DNA from: Shewanella glacialipiscicola
GTDB taxonomy: Bacteria; Pseudomonadota; Gammaproteobacteria; Enterobacterales; Shewanellaceae
Assembly (NCBI RefSeq): GCF_023283485.1
Contig: NZ_JAKILU010000017.1
Span: 1-64,000 of the forward strand
DNA: 64,000 nucleotides
Direction: 5' to 3'
Positions 27,583-37,100 of this stretch are shown here, one piece after another. The notes under the pieces were generated by a model. That model was not told the DNA's origin and searched no databases. It saw nothing but the letters and a program-made list of their open reading frames with translations. Within the stretch, counting starts at the first letter, position 1, and each line of letters begins with the position of its first letter. The position numbers and the translations under genes were made by a program.

Positions 27583-27771
27583 TCATTGTTGTTTAATTGG
27601 TTTGGGCGGAGCATCAACAAAACTTAATAAACTATGCTCAATTCGAAGCTGTATTTCGGCTCGTTTGCTACGTGCTGAACGTTCACATGAATTAACTAAT
27701 TTATTGTGATATTCACCTGTTAAAATAATTGTTATTCTTGAGTGATTTTTGTTAATTTTTCCATCGGACAT
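27583..27771 (-). CDS. traY: TraY-like ribbon-helix-helix protein
   Basis: A 62-residue protein with the Arc/TraY ribbon-helix-helix layout: a strand (SRITIILTGEYHNKL), then helix-turn-helix with SARSKRAEIQLRIEHSLLSF, which resembles SGRSRSFEAVIRLKDHL of F TraY. In F TraY binds oriT and the tra promoter; F-family TraY proteins have one or two such units and this has one. Its place just before traA fits traY. GAGG lies five bases before the ATG. Confidence 0.7.
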   Translation of the reverse strand: MSDGKINKNHSRITIILTGEYHNKLVNSCERSARSKRAEIQLRIEHSLLSFVDAPPKPIKQQ

Positions 27772-27872
27772 GTAATCCTCATTTATATCTAGTTGTGCGA
27801 CTATCGCGGCGAAGATAATAAGTGAAAACAGATACCGTTATTAGTTAGGAAATTCCTAACTTGAAATGAAAC

Positions 27873-28130
27873 TTAAATTGAGTTACGTAATACTTGTATT
27901 AATAGTTTATTTAAAAAGATAGTTCTAATTTCATTAGATGACGTGCATCCAAATTCTGCTCTGAGATCGGCAAGGTGCCTTTCAATTGCCGTGCGCGAGC
28001 AGTCTGCTTTGGCTTGTAATTGAGATGGTGTCATTCCTAGTGAAAAATCCTTCATTACTTCTAGCTGCCGTTGCGTAAGAGTTGGGAACAACTCACGGAA
28101 AATAGTGATCTCGCTTTTATTTAGAGGCAT
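27873..28130 (-). CDS. LuxR-type HTH regulator in TraJ position
   Basis: An 85-residue protein made almost wholly of a LuxR-type helix-turn-helix (LTQRQLEVMKDFSLGMTPSQ, then TAIERHLADLRAEFGC). It lacks a PAS or receiver domain. In F, TraJ, the activator of the traY promoter, also carries a LuxR-like HTH and also lies directly upstream of traY in the same direction. This is thus a probable activator of the tra operon, shorter than F TraJ. The assignment is by domain and position, so no symbol is given. Its promoter lies in the shared operator region at 28189-28225. Confidence 0.7.
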   Translation of the reverse strand: MPLNKSEITIFRELFPTLTQRQLEVMKDFSLGMTPSQLQAKADCSRTAIERHLADLRAEFGCTSSNEIRTIFLNKLLIQVLRNSI

Positions 28131-28188
28131 ATTTTTTTACTTCTTTATTGAAAAATCGATATGTTCTATCATGAATAAAATTACAAGA

Positions 28189-28225
28189 TTACTGTATTAC
28201 AGTAAACTTACTGTATTACAGTAAG
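28189..28225. promoter_or_regulatory. Two-copy palindromic operator between divergent regulators
   Basis: The near-perfect palindrome TTACTGTATTACAGTAA occurs at 28189-28205 and again at 28208-28224, centre spacing 19 bp (about two helical turns). It lies between the leftward LuxR-type gene and the rightward ribbon-helix-helix gene. A dimeric repressor, possibly the 60-residue protein itself, could control both transcripts here. Confidence 0.75.
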
Positions 28226-28249
28226 GTGGTCAATACAAAATGAATTATT

Positions 28250-28432
28250 ATGAAAAAAAATTATAACCCTCCTACTTCGTCTAAAACTGAGCTTGTGACG
28301 TTTAGGTGCCCAAAGAAGCTTAAGGAATTGATGGACCAAGCTGTAAAAGATGGTAAATATCAAACAATTACAGCTTTAACTGTTGAGGCTGTTAAGGATA
28401 AATTGCAATTCGACCCCGATTCAGATGCATAG
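28250..28432 (+). CDS. Small ribbon-helix-helix protein, possible copy-number or tra repressor
   Basis: A 60-residue protein with a strand (LVTFRCPKKLKELMDQA) and two helices (TITALTVEAVKDKLQ), a ribbon-helix-helix fold. It resembles the C-terminal DNA-binding part of IncFII CopB/RepA2 (FVKNPLKDLM..EKIIKDELQ) and lies upstream of the initiator gene as copB does. Two palindromic operators sit just upstream, so it probably represses its own promoter and perhaps the divergent tra regulator. The function is inferred from fold and place only. Confidence 0.6.
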   Translation: MKKNYNPPTSSKTELVTFRCPKKLKELMDQAVKDGKYQTITALTVEAVKDKLQFDPDSDA

Positions 28433-28606
28433 TTGATCTGTTTTGCATTGGCCTTGCAATTTTTTTGATGAGCTATTAAAATACGAAGTAGATTTTGAAG
28501 CAAAAGTGCATTACATAGCACGCTACTACATAGTTTTCTATGTAGTGTATTTTTCAAAATTAGAGTGTGTTGGGGGTGGTTCCCTAACGTGAAGCATTCG
28601 ACAACG

Positions 28607-28637
28607 AAGCCGACTTACCACATGGGTCGGCTTTTTT
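28607..28637 (+). terminator. Rho-independent terminator downstream of the small repressor
   Basis: Stem AAGCCGAC/GTCGGCTT, loop 11 nt, followed by a run of T (28632-28637). It lies about 175 bp after the stop at 28432, so a transcript from the repressor or a short RNA starting in 28433-28606 would end here. The initiator gene then needs its own promoter in 28640-28878. Confidence 0.8.
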
Positions 28638-28705
28638 GTGCCTAAAATTCAAGCCATTGAAAGATCGTTGATCTTTGCGATCGATAAGATTATAGTGATC
28701 AGCAA

Positions 28706-28728
28706 TGTTTGAACTAACCATTCAAACA
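28706..28728. other. Stem-loop in the initiator leader, possible countertranscript RNA target
   Basis: A perfect 8-bp inverted repeat (TGTTTGAA/TTCAAACA) with a 7-nt loop lies 150 bp upstream of the putative initiator. The minus-strand loop reads TGGTTAG, which contains a YUNR-like UUAG as in antisense RNA loops. Shorter hairpins occur nearby (28661 onward and about 28760-28780). Apart from these the leader 28433-28878 holds no gene that I can support. An antisense copy-number RNA is possible but unproven. Confidence 0.4.
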
Positions 28729-28878
28729 GCCCTAAAACATGTGGAATCAATATAATGCCTAATTATTTCAATGGCTGCGTACCTTTGCAGCACCAAAATT
28801 TAAGACACTTAAACCCCATATGCCAGCGTCAGTTGATCTTGAGATCATCTTTTCGTGAGTGCATTGTGGTAGTGTCTC

Positions 28879-29610
28879 ATGCAAAAATCTAACGCAGATA
28901 AAGCACGTCAGAAGCGTCAGAGACTACGCAACGAAAAACGCGCAGCTGCTCTTCATGTAAAAAATAATAAGCATGATGTGGGCTCTAATGCCTATAAAGC
29001 TAGTCTTGACGGTTTTAAGCTTAAAGGTAGCCGTTTACCTCGATATTTTAATGTGGTGATCAACAATGCGCGCCGGCTGATTTATAGCCGAAAGTTAGAC
29101 GTTGATAATGGTGGCGTATCACGAACTATGTCTGAACGTACTAAGCGAAAGCTATTTGAGATATCAGTTACATTGATAACTACATGCGATCTTATGAGCG
29201 GCCAAGTGGGTAAAGCTAAAAACATAGGGTTCGATCCTACCAGCCATGATGCACTCATGCTTGCTCACGCTAAGCGCTGGGGTGAAGCGATACCAAGCTC
29301 AACTTGGTATCGCTTTATCGATATGCTTAAACTTGCAGGCGTCTACCTGGTTCAAGAAGTTAAAAAAGCTGACGAAGAAGGTACTATTCGTTCTCGCGCT
29401 GCTTATAAGTGGCTATCACCTCAATTTTTACAATCGATTGGTGTTTATTCCGATGATATAAGAGCGCAAATTAAGTTTTCGTATCAGAAAGCTCTTGATA
29501 ATGGTTTATCGTTTACGTGGCGCTGCTTCAAGCGTCAGCTGCCATTGAGGCAACGATTTACAGCGGATATGTTTTTCTCCTCTAACGTTAATCCCCCCAG
29601 TACGCATTAA
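28879..29610 (+). CDS. Putative replication initiator protein
   Basis: A very basic 243-residue protein (the N-terminal 35 residues are nearly half Lys/Arg) of no family I can name with confidence. It has a helical body with a stretch (IPSSTWYRFIDMLKLAGVYLV) that looks like a winged-helix and a C-terminal WLSPQFLQSIGV recalling IncFII-type initiators. The context supports the role: repressor and structured leader before it, and DnaA box, AT-rich DNA and a large palindrome after it, then parAB. No other replication protein is in the window. A replicon could also lie outside it. Confidence 0.6.
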   Translation: MQKSNADKARQKRQRLRNEKRAAALHVKNNKHDVGSNAYKASLDGFKLKGSRLPRYFNVVINNARRLIYSRKLDVDNGGVSRTMSERTKRKLFEISVTLITTCDLMSGQVGKAKNIGFDPTSHDALMLAHAKRWGEAIPSSTWYRFIDMLKLAGVYLVQEVKKADEEGTIRSRAAYKWLSPQFLQSIGVYSDDIRAQIKFSYQKALDNGLSFTWRCFKRQLPLRQRFTADMFFSSNVNPPSTH

Positions 29611-30271
29611 TCGCTATTTTAAGCTTACCGTCATATGGCGGCGCCCTTCCCTACCCCAACGATAAATAACAGCTAATTTTGCTAGTTAAAGGCTTACATT
29701 TCACTAAATTTTCATCTCTCTCTGTTAGCGATTGACGTTAATTCGTATGTTTTTCTCATAGGTTCGTAGCTCTTGTGGATAAGGTATGTATATCCTTATT
29801 AAATTGGGAGTAAGAAAAAGGAGTAAAATTCGGGAGTCCAAAAGCTTTTTTCTTTTAAGAGCTTACTTATTAGTAAAAGATAACTTATTAAAAGGAATCA
29901 AAAGCAGTGGATAAATCCACTAAATGCATAATGCCTCGCCAATTCCTAGCTAACGCTAGGGGCGATATCTAAAAACAGTGCTGTAAGTTAATTTTGTCTA
30001 CGACCGTTAAAATTCAAACGCGCTGTATAGTAAGTCGCTAAAGAAAAAAGCGTCTAGCAGAAGGAATTTGCAAGCTAAGTGCCAAAGTGGCGAAGAAACG
30101 GAGTAAAACTGAGATTTCCAAAAGCAAGAGGAGTTGATCTTACAATAAAATGGTTGAACCATTTTATTGTAAGTTCACTTGAATATGAGCGAAGTAAGAA
30201 AGGTTAAAAATTTATAAAGGTATTTAGACCTAGCATTAAAGAGCAGGAACTTAATCCCTGCTCTCTATGGT
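29611..30271. other. oriV: Origin-like non-coding region
   Basis: No gene is supported here. A DnaA-box consensus (TGTGGATAA, complement of TTATCCACA) lies at about 29774-29782 and a weaker one (AGTGGATAAA) near 29906. An imperfect 26-bp direct repeat (GGAGTAAAA...TCCAAAAGC) occurs at 29820-29845 and 30100-30125. AT-rich stretches surround 29805-29905. The 35-bp palindrome at 30140-30174 closes the region. The position after the initiator gene matches IncFII-type oriR. Origin function is inferred. Confidence 0.55.
30140..30174. repeat. 35-bp perfect palindrome
   Basis: Arms of 17 bp (CTTACAATAAAATGGTT and its complement) around a single G. There is no T-run, so it is not a simple terminator. 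A cruciform, single-strand initiation site, replication-fork arrest site or protein-binding site is possible. Confidence 0.85.
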
Positions 30272-30502
30272 TTATTGTTGAAGTGTTAGTTGTTTAAATA
30301 CTCGCTGTTGTAACCAATCAGGTTTCGTTACTAACCATTGAATCAACAATCCCGATGGGATCATTGGTAAGTCGATTAGACGCGCTTTTTCAATTTGGTT
30401 ATACTGAAATTGTGACATAAGTTTAGTTACCTTTATCCTAAGTTGTGGCACAGGCCAGTGATGATCTTGACCATCATCATTGGCCGTATTTTTATTCATC
30501 AT
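30272..30502 (-). CDS. Hypothetical small protein
   Basis: A 76-residue frame with a hydrophilic N-terminus (NKNTANDDGQDHH) and a helical, aromatic C-terminal half (PSGLLIQWLVTKPDWLQQRVF). No family is recognised. The ribosome site is weak and no promoter is obvious. It is the only frame of this size in the gap between the origin region and parA. Confidence 0.4.
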   Translation of the reverse strand: MMNKNTANDDGQDHHWPVPQLRIKVTKLMSQFQYNQIEKARLIDLPMIPSGLLIQWLVTKPDWLQQRVFKQLTLQQ

Positions 30503-30605
30503 TTCTCATTTCAATACCCTCAACTACCGTATTTTGTTGTTTGGCCACATTAACAGTCTGACCAAATTCGGGTACTTTTACCTTTAAAATAGAAATTCCA
30601 TCGAA

Positions 30606-30644
30606 TATAAGTATACACCTTAAATATTAAGGTATACACTTATA
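30606..30644. promoter_or_regulatory. parA operator region
   Basis: An imperfect inverted repeat (TATAAGTATACACCTTAA at 30606-30623 against TTAAGGTATACACTTATA at 30627-30644) lies 24 bp before parA. The internal GTATACACTT-like boxes also repeat directly. P1-type ParA proteins with an N-terminal HTH, like the one encoded here, repress their own promoter through such repeats. Confidence 0.65.
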
Positions 30645-30667
30645 TTTAATTATTTAAGGAGAATTTC

Positions 30668-31867
30668 ATGGATAGCATGCAGGCTACAGAGACTTTTCAA
30701 GTGCTTAAAATGGGGGCTGATGCCTATATTAAGCGACGTAACCAACGGTTATTGTCAAATCACCGGAAAGAGTTGCGAAAATTTACGCGTGCGGAAGCCT
30801 TTACCTATTTGGACATTGACGCAAAAACACTTGATAAATATGTATCTACAGCAGATTTTGATCCAAGGCGGCATGAAGATTCTCAATGGCTAATCAACAT
30901 AGAAGAAATGTATCAGTTACGAGATTTGCTGCCAGAAAACTTGCGTAAAGCATCTAAATTTAAGCGCAGTGATAACCAAAAAATGCAGGTTATTGTTATA
31001 CAAAATCAAAAAGGTGGTGTTGGTAAAACCGTTTCTGCCGCAACAATCGCTTCAGGCTTGGCTACAGAGTTTCATCAAGAGTATCGGGTAGGCCTTATCG
31101 ATATGGATGGTCAAGCTACTTTGTCCATGTATTACGCACCAGAAGCGGATCTAGAAGGTTGTTTATCTGTTGGCGATCTCATGATGAATAATTTTGATCT
31201 AGATGAAGGTGAGACTCTTGAACAAGTCGTTTCAAACGCATTCTTACCTACAACTATACCTAATCTCCGTATTTTGCCGGCATCACAAAGTGATAGAGCT
31301 ATTGAAGGTTGGTTTCATGAACAAGTATTTGGTCAAAAGTTAAAGTCTCCTTACTCTCTTTTGAACACGATCATCAATGCTGTTCAAGATGAATTTGATA
31401 TCATCATTATCGATACCCCTCCCTCATTAGGGTATGCAACTTATAATGCATATTTTGCCGCTACCAGTGTAGTTTTCCCGTTGTCCATCACAGAAAACGA
31501 CATTGATGCTACTTGTTCCTATTTTAGTTATATCCCTCAAGTGTGGGCTTTATTGGCTAATGCTAATCATCATGGTTATGATTTTATGAAGATTTTAATT
31601 ACAAATCATCGTGATAGCGCTACTACAACCGATCTAATGAATAGTTTATACGATCATTTTGCGCCTTATATGTACTCAAATGAATTTAAACATAGTGAAG
31701 CTATTCGTCAGTCATCTTCGTTGCTTTCTACCGTGTTTGATATGTCTAAGAGTGAATACCCTAAGAGTAAAGCGACTTTTCAAAGTGCACAGCAAAATTG
31801 TTATGAAGTAACCAGCCAAGTCCTAAGAGATATTGTGAACGTCTGGCGTGAACAGGAGCAAGCATAA
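30668..31867 (+). CDS. parA: ParA partition ATPase (P1 type)
   Basis: A 399-residue protein with an N-terminal DNA-binding region (about 1-105) and a deviant Walker A motif KGGVGKT near residue 116, then LIDMDGQATLS and IIIDTPPSLGYAT. Such ParA proteins move plasmid copies over the nucleoid and repress the par promoter. AAGGAG precedes the ATG. Its stop overlaps the parB start (TAATG), so the two are coupled. Confidence 0.94.
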   Translation: MDSMQATETFQVLKMGADAYIKRRNQRLLSNHRKELRKFTRAEAFTYLDIDAKTLDKYVSTADFDPRRHEDSQWLINIEEMYQLRDLLPENLRKASKFKRSDNQKMQVIVIQNQKGGVGKTVSAATIASGLATEFHQEYRVGLIDMDGQATLSMYYAPEADLEGCLSVGDLMMNNFDLDEGETLEQVVSNAFLPTTIPNLRILPASQSDRAIEGWFHEQVFGQKLKSPYSLLNTIINAVQDEFDIIIIDTPPSLGYATYNAYFAATSVVFPLSITENDIDATCSYFSYIPQVWALLANANHHGYDFMKILITNHRDSATTTDLMNSLYDHFAPYMYSNEFKHSEAIRQSSSLLSTVFDMSKSEYPKSKATFQSAQQNCYEVTSQVLRDIVNVWREQEQA

Positions 31868-32958
31868 TGGCTAAAAAACGTGGGGTAATGAGCCCTCTAG
31901 GTAATGCAGTTGGTGCCGAAGAAGCACAAATAAATGCAGCCAAAGCTAATATTGAGTCTTTAAAACGCCAAATTACAACTGAAATAGAAAAAGTAAGTGA
32001 AGATGTTACGTTATCTCTTCAAAATCTATTTGGTCTTGAATCTGTAGGTAAAAGCTTCTTATGGCAATTAGCTTCTGGTGCTACCGCTACATTTACCGAA
32101 GCAACGTTATCATATGAACAAGTTCGCGATAGTACCTATGTGACTTTCGATGTTAACGGGCGTGACCAGGCATTATTAAATGCAGATTCTCTACAAGATC
32201 TCGACTCATTAGCCTTCCAGCAATTTTATCCAGCAGTCGCTAGAGAAGTGAATGGTAAACTCGATGTGCTAGATGGTTCTCGACGCAGAGCTTGGTTTTT
32301 ACTGCAAAATGGTGAAGTTGATATATTTCGCATACTGGTAACTAAAGATGATATTTCACTTTCAGATGCTAAAGCTCTAGCTAAACAGCTCCAAACCGCA
32401 AAAGAACATAACCTACGTGAGATTGGCCAACAATGCTTATCTTTGGAAAAAGCGAATCCTAAGATTACACAGGCTGAAGTAGCTGCTCAACTTGGAATGA
32501 GTCAGGCTGGTGTGAGTAAAGCTTTAAAAGCCGCTAAGGTCGATGAACGTTTGGTAAAGCTTTTTCCTGTGGCTAATGACTTGTCACATACTGACTACGC
32601 TTTGCTGAATAACGTTATGGAAGTATATGAATTTGAAGATGAATTACTATTATTCATCAAGGATTTGACTAAAAAAGTTGTCATTATTCAGGCTGAATAT
32701 TCAAGGGAAGAACGTAAATCAGCTATCATCAAAGCGATAAAAGCAGAACTTCAGATCGCTAAGGATATGAAGAATAAAGCACTGGTTAGTGTTACTAATC
32801 TTGCAACATTTGATAGTTCTGGCATTTATGCAAGAAAGCGTATTAAAGGGCGAAACTTTGCTTATGAATTTGGACGATTGTCTTTAGATATTCAACAGCA
32901 GTTAGATGTTGCTATTGCAGATGTTTTGAAAAAAAATAAATTTAACACAACATCTTAG
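31867..32958 (+). CDS. parB: ParB centromere-binding protein
   Basis: A 363-residue protein with the ParB pattern: an N-terminal ParA-contact region, a nuclease-fold-like box containing LDGSRRRAWFL near residue 140, an HTH (TQAEVAAQLGMSQAGVSKAL) near residues 200-220, and a C-terminal dimerisation region. It is of the plasmid P1/F-like size class. The gene is directly coupled to parA. The parS site is probably downstream. Confidence 0.92.
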   Translation: MAKKRGVMSPLGNAVGAEEAQINAAKANIESLKRQITTEIEKVSEDVTLSLQNLFGLESVGKSFLWQLASGATATFTEATLSYEQVRDSTYVTFDVNGRDQALLNADSLQDLDSLAFQQFYPAVAREVNGKLDVLDGSRRRAWFLLQNGEVDIFRILVTKDDISLSDAKALAKQLQTAKEHNLREIGQQCLSLEKANPKITQAEVAAQLGMSQAGVSKALKAAKVDERLVKLFPVANDLSHTDYALLNNVMEVYEFEDELLLFIKDLTKKVVIIQAEYSREERKSAIIKAIKAELQIAKDMKNKALVSVTNLATFDSSGIYARKRIKGRNFAYEFGRLSLDIQQQLDVAIADVLKKNKFNTTS

Positions 32959-32976
32959 ATTATTGATTCGGTCTTG

Positions 32977-32991
32977 GTACGTAATACGTAC
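32977..32991. promoter_or_regulatory. Candidate parS
   Basis: A perfect 15-bp inverted repeat (GTACGTAATACGTAC) lies 18 bp downstream of parB, followed by a further AGTACAC. P1 and related plasmids have parS directly after parB. No second copy is seen in the gap. Confidence 0.4.
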
Positions 32992-33046
32992 AGTACACTT
33001 ATTACATACTAAAACGCCTTAGCCACATTTTAAATATTGCCTATTT

Positions 33047-33081
33047 ATAGCAGTAGATAACTTCAAATTATCTACTGCTAT
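33047..33081. terminator. Terminator downstream of parAB
   Basis: A perfect 14-bp inverted repeat (arms ATAGCAGTAGATAA and complement, loop 7 nt) is followed by CGTTTTATT on the plus strand. It probably ends the parAB transcript. Confidence 0.7.
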
Positions 33082-33196
33082 CGTTTTATTCGCGGTACAT
33101 GACTTCAGATCGAGGTGTACATATAAGCTAGAAAGAATTGAAATTTTTCAGTGGTGAAAAATTCCAGAATCTCAGCTACCCATTTCTACATGGCTA

Positions 33197-33228
33197 AATT
33201 TGCCCAACGCGCCAAATATGTAAAGTTA
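33197..33228 (+). repeat. Copy 1 of a 32-bp inverted repeat (partner at 60880)
   Basis: The 32-bp block beginning AATTTGCCCAACGCGCC and ending TAAAGTTA recurs in the opposite orientation at 60880-60911 with one mismatch. The two copies bracket the whole mobile and accessory part of the window. The left copy lies just beyond the Sel1 gene. Confidence 0.8.
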
Positions 33229-33240
33229 GCTCGAAACGGG

Positions 33241-34122
33241 TTATCTCGAATTCGATAATTCCTCATACAGCTTGCTAGATAATTGCTGAGCCTCATTAAG
33301 CTGTTGAGTCGACAAGTTTTTAGCTGTTTCATCTCTATAATTAATAGACTCTACATCTCCTCCAGTTGCAGCAATAGAGAACCATGCATAGCCATTTTTA
33401 AAGTCCTGTTCGGTTCCTTGTCCAAGAACATAGAGAAATCCAAGTGCCTTTTGCGCTTCTAGATTTCCTTGTCTAGCTGATTTTAAATACCAAAAATGTG
33501 CTTTACTCCAATCTATTGGAACTCCATAGCCAAAGTTATAAGTATCGCCAACAATTTTTTCAGCGATATCACTTCCTTGCTCTGCTGCTTTTAGAAACCA
33601 TGCTAAAGCACGTGTTTGATCTTTTTCCACACCAACAGCTGATGCATACATGGTTCCTATAGCTAACTGAGAGTAAATATTACCTTGCCCCGCGGCTTTT
33701 AAGTGCCATAAAAAAGATTTTGAAAAATCTCTCTCTATGCCATCACCAGCGGCATACATTCTGCCGACTATATTTTGTGCTTCTGGAAGTCCTTGTTGAG
33801 CGGCCTTTAAGTACCATTTAAAAGCCTGCCCTAAATTTTCAACTATTCCGTCGCCTGTTGCATATTTTGTTGCAACGATGATCTGAGCGTTCACATCACC
33901 TTTTTCAGCAGATATTAAATACCATTTAAATGCATTACTTAAATCTTGTTTTACCCCGTTACCCAATTCATAAGCTCGTCCAAGTATCAGTGAGGAAGTG
34001 GCATCCCCATTTTGTGCTGATTGGATGATATCTTTATTTAACTCGTTTCCAGTCAAAGCAAAAGAACTGCAACATAATACTAATAAAAATAGATAGTTGT
34101 GCTTTTCAAATTTCATAATCAT
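33241..34122 (-). CDS. Secreted Sel1-repeat protein
   Basis: A 293-residue protein with a signal peptide (about residues 1-23, FLLVLCCSSFA) and about six tandem Sel1-like (TPR-like) repeats of about 36 residues, each built on the pattern A..LG..Y..G.GV..D...A..W...AA..G. Such proteins are periplasmic scaffolds for protein-protein contacts; the partner cannot be told. It lies between the terminator of parAB and the 3' end of the old tnpA, so it may be a passenger of that transposon. AT-rich codon use sets it apart from the tra genes. Confidence 0.85.
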   Translation of the reverse strand: MIMKFEKHNYLFLLVLCCSSFALTGNELNKDIIQSAQNGDATSSLILGRAYELGNGVKQDLSNAFKWYLISAEKGDVNAQIIVATKYATGDGIVENLGQAFKWYLKAAQQGLPEAQNIVGRMYAAGDGIERDFSKSFLWHLKAAGQGNIYSQLAIGTMYASAVGVEKDQTRALAWFLKAAEQGSDIAEKIVGDTYNFGYGVPIDWSKAHFWYLKSARQGNLEAQKALGFLYVLGQGTEQDFKNGYAWFSIAATGGDVESINYRDETAKNLSTQQLNEAQQLSSKLYEELSNSR

Positions 34123-34145
34123 TTCTGCTCTTCATATTAATTACT

Positions 34146-37100
34146 CTAAAAATCAACGCTTGGCGTCTCACTATCCGTCAAGGCTTGCTGCCAATATTCT
34201 GGTTCAGCATATCGAGCAACCAATGCATCGATATCTATTTTTGAGGTTGATGGACTAAACTCAAAATTGCCATACATATTGATGTGCTGCCATGCAACGG
34301 GCGAAATACTGTGAAGCTGAGCCAGTGCGTTTTGATCACCTACTTTTTGCTTCTGTTCATAGACACGAGATAGCAACACTGTGTTGTAGTAAATGACCGC
34401 GTTGGTGATGAGCCGAGAGCAATCATTCCAAATTTGTTGCTCCTCTTCCGTTTTTACTCTGAATTTTCCACCGTTAACAAATGCAACTGCTCGCCTGAGA
34501 CGATGATAGGCTTCACCACGATTTAATGCTTTTTGTACACATTGACGTAAGCCAACATCGTCGACAAAATCGAGAATGTATAGCGTTCGGCATATGTTTT
34601 CCAACTCCCATAATGCTTTCTTGGTCTGATTCTGACGCGAATAACTCGAGAGTTTGCGAACAATCGTGGCTTGAGTAACATCTTTTTGAGCTAGCGATGC
34701 CATGATACGTTGAATATTGGGCCATTCACGTTCAATCAATTCATCGTTGGTTTTTCGGGCAGGCTTTATTAGCCAGTCACCACACTCATTGGGATGTTGT
34801 GAGCCGACTAACGTATCCATTTTCTTATGCAAATCACGATAACGAGGTGCAAAATGATATCCAAATGCATGCAAAATCCAAAAATTAACCTGATTGGTGC
34901 CATGGGTGTCAGTGGAATGCCGTTCTGGCTTTATATCAGAGGTATTGTTATGCAATAAATCGAAAACGTAATGGCTTTCATGTTCGTGAGTCCCAATAAT
35001 CTTTGCATTTATAGGAACATGATTTGCAACCAACGTGTAGGCGCTGACACCTTTCTGTAAACCAAAATACTTGGGAGAATATCGAGCGTTAAGGGTGTTA
35101 ATTTGCGTTTCTATCCGCTGACCATCGCTACTTGAATGAAGTGTGTCCTGAATATCATAGAGATGAAATGCGGGTAGCTGGCTGGTCGCATTACTAATCG
35201 CATCATTAGCCGCTCGTAATGTCTCCAAGCGTAGATAATTTCTTGATGTCCCCGCCATTGATGCTGAGCTAAGGCCTGAAACCTCAGCCATTTTTGCTAA
35301 CCCCATGTTTGTTCCCATCGCAACAATACAGGCGAAAATTTCACGGGGATCAGCTTCATGCTTTACATAACGATCTAATACATGGGTAAATGCATTTAAA
35401 AATCCAGTATTACCCGCAACAAACCACAGTAGATCCGCAATACCAATTCCTGGTAACTGGCTGTAAAAATCGCTATTAACGGATTCATCACTGCTCGGAT
35501 AAAGCAGCTTCCAACGACGCTTTTCGGCAGCCCCAATTACTTTAATATGTTTGTTGACCCCATCAGAAATATGTTGGTTAATCGCACTATAACGTGCTGC
35601 TAGCATAGTATGAAATACAGCCAGAGTATCTTGGATAGGGGCCAATAAAATGGGTGCACCAATATCTTGCAATACTCGTTCTTTATCCTGCCATCTAAGA
35701 TCGCTTATTAAGTCATCTTCAAAGCGGCGAAATTCATTACTATGTTTAACGTACACATCACCCGCTTCCAGTGAGTTGCGTAGTAGGCGATAGACCAAAA
35801 ACTCATAGCGATCTACATCTAGCGTTTTAAATGTTTTACCCTCTTTACTAAACAAATATCGGCGTAAACCTTTAGGAATAATCTCAGTCGGAAATGCATT
35901 AGGATCAGTTTGCCTTGGTGATTTTTCTGTGCGTAACAAGTTTTGTAAAAAACCGATAGCTTCAAGCAAAGGAGAGTCTTCTACACGTCCGGCAAAATCC
36001 AGATCAGTAAAAAGTTGCCTTAAGTTACGTTTGAATGTGGCGGATAATTTTGTGTAATGTAACCATTCAAATGCCGTTTTGTCGAAAGCAATATTGCGTA
36101 AGTAATCAGCAACTAATGGGAATCTCTCTTGTTCAAGCAATGCATAGGCTTTTTCTTTAATAATGGAAAAAGGTGTGTCATCGGTGATGGTGTCATCCGT
36201 AAACAGGCTCAATACATGACCCGCAGCCTGTAAATTTTTCGCTGCATTGGTAACCGCATTATTCATTGCTTCTTCAGCGGCACGCTTGGCCTGTTTCTCG
36301 TATTGATCGACCCAATGGAGCAATGCTTCAATTAAGTTGTCATTAATTTGCTGAAACCGATGAAAAGCAAAAAACAGCAGATATAACTGAGCAGTCTCTT
36401 TTTTCATGCGTTGAAGTTTATAAGTGGTATAAAACTTAACCATAGAAGCATAATACTTGCCGCTTTCATTGGAGATCCCCGCTGTTATGAGGAACTGCTT
36501 GGCAAACTCATGTAGAGGCTGGAAAAACTGCCGCCGTGCGACTTCATGTCGCAATTCTTTATAACTGAAATCTTTAGCTTCATGTTTTAATGCGCTGACG
36601 CGAAATACTCCTGACTCAGCCCGAAGCAAAGCCGCTAATTGCTGATCGATAAGTGAAGTCATGCAAGTGCTAAGTAATCGAGCAATACGGGTGCGTTCAT
36701 AAGCCACCACTCTACCAATCATCTCTTGCATATACCGATAACTGGGCATGACAATACGGTGTAATGCTAAGTATTGGGTTAATTCACGAAAGATAAAGAT
36801 AGGTTGTGTCGATAGCATCGCAACCCGCTGTGCTTTATCTTCCAAATCAACTTTTACCTCATTATCACATTGTTTATACTGGAATAAATCAAGAATTGCT
36901 CGTTGTTGTTCAGCCCTAATCGGTCTTGAGGGACTTTTCAGCCTTGAAAGCGTTTTGGTGGGAAAGTACAGCGCGGCAATGTAATCCAAGTCATTTAGTA
37001 CTGACGATTCTTGTTCATAACTGAAAAACTGCCGTTTGGCTTTGAAATAGCCCAGTTGCAATACTAAATGGGCTGCCACAGAAAACGTTCGGGTATTGTC

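Noticed and set aside
28640..28878. A tRNA or riboswitch in the hairpin-rich leader
   Set aside because: No cloverleaf or known aptamer core can be folded from it by eye.
29611..30271. A small gene in the origin region
   Set aside because: Only very short frames without ribosome sites exist; the DnaA box, repeats and palindrome explain the region better.
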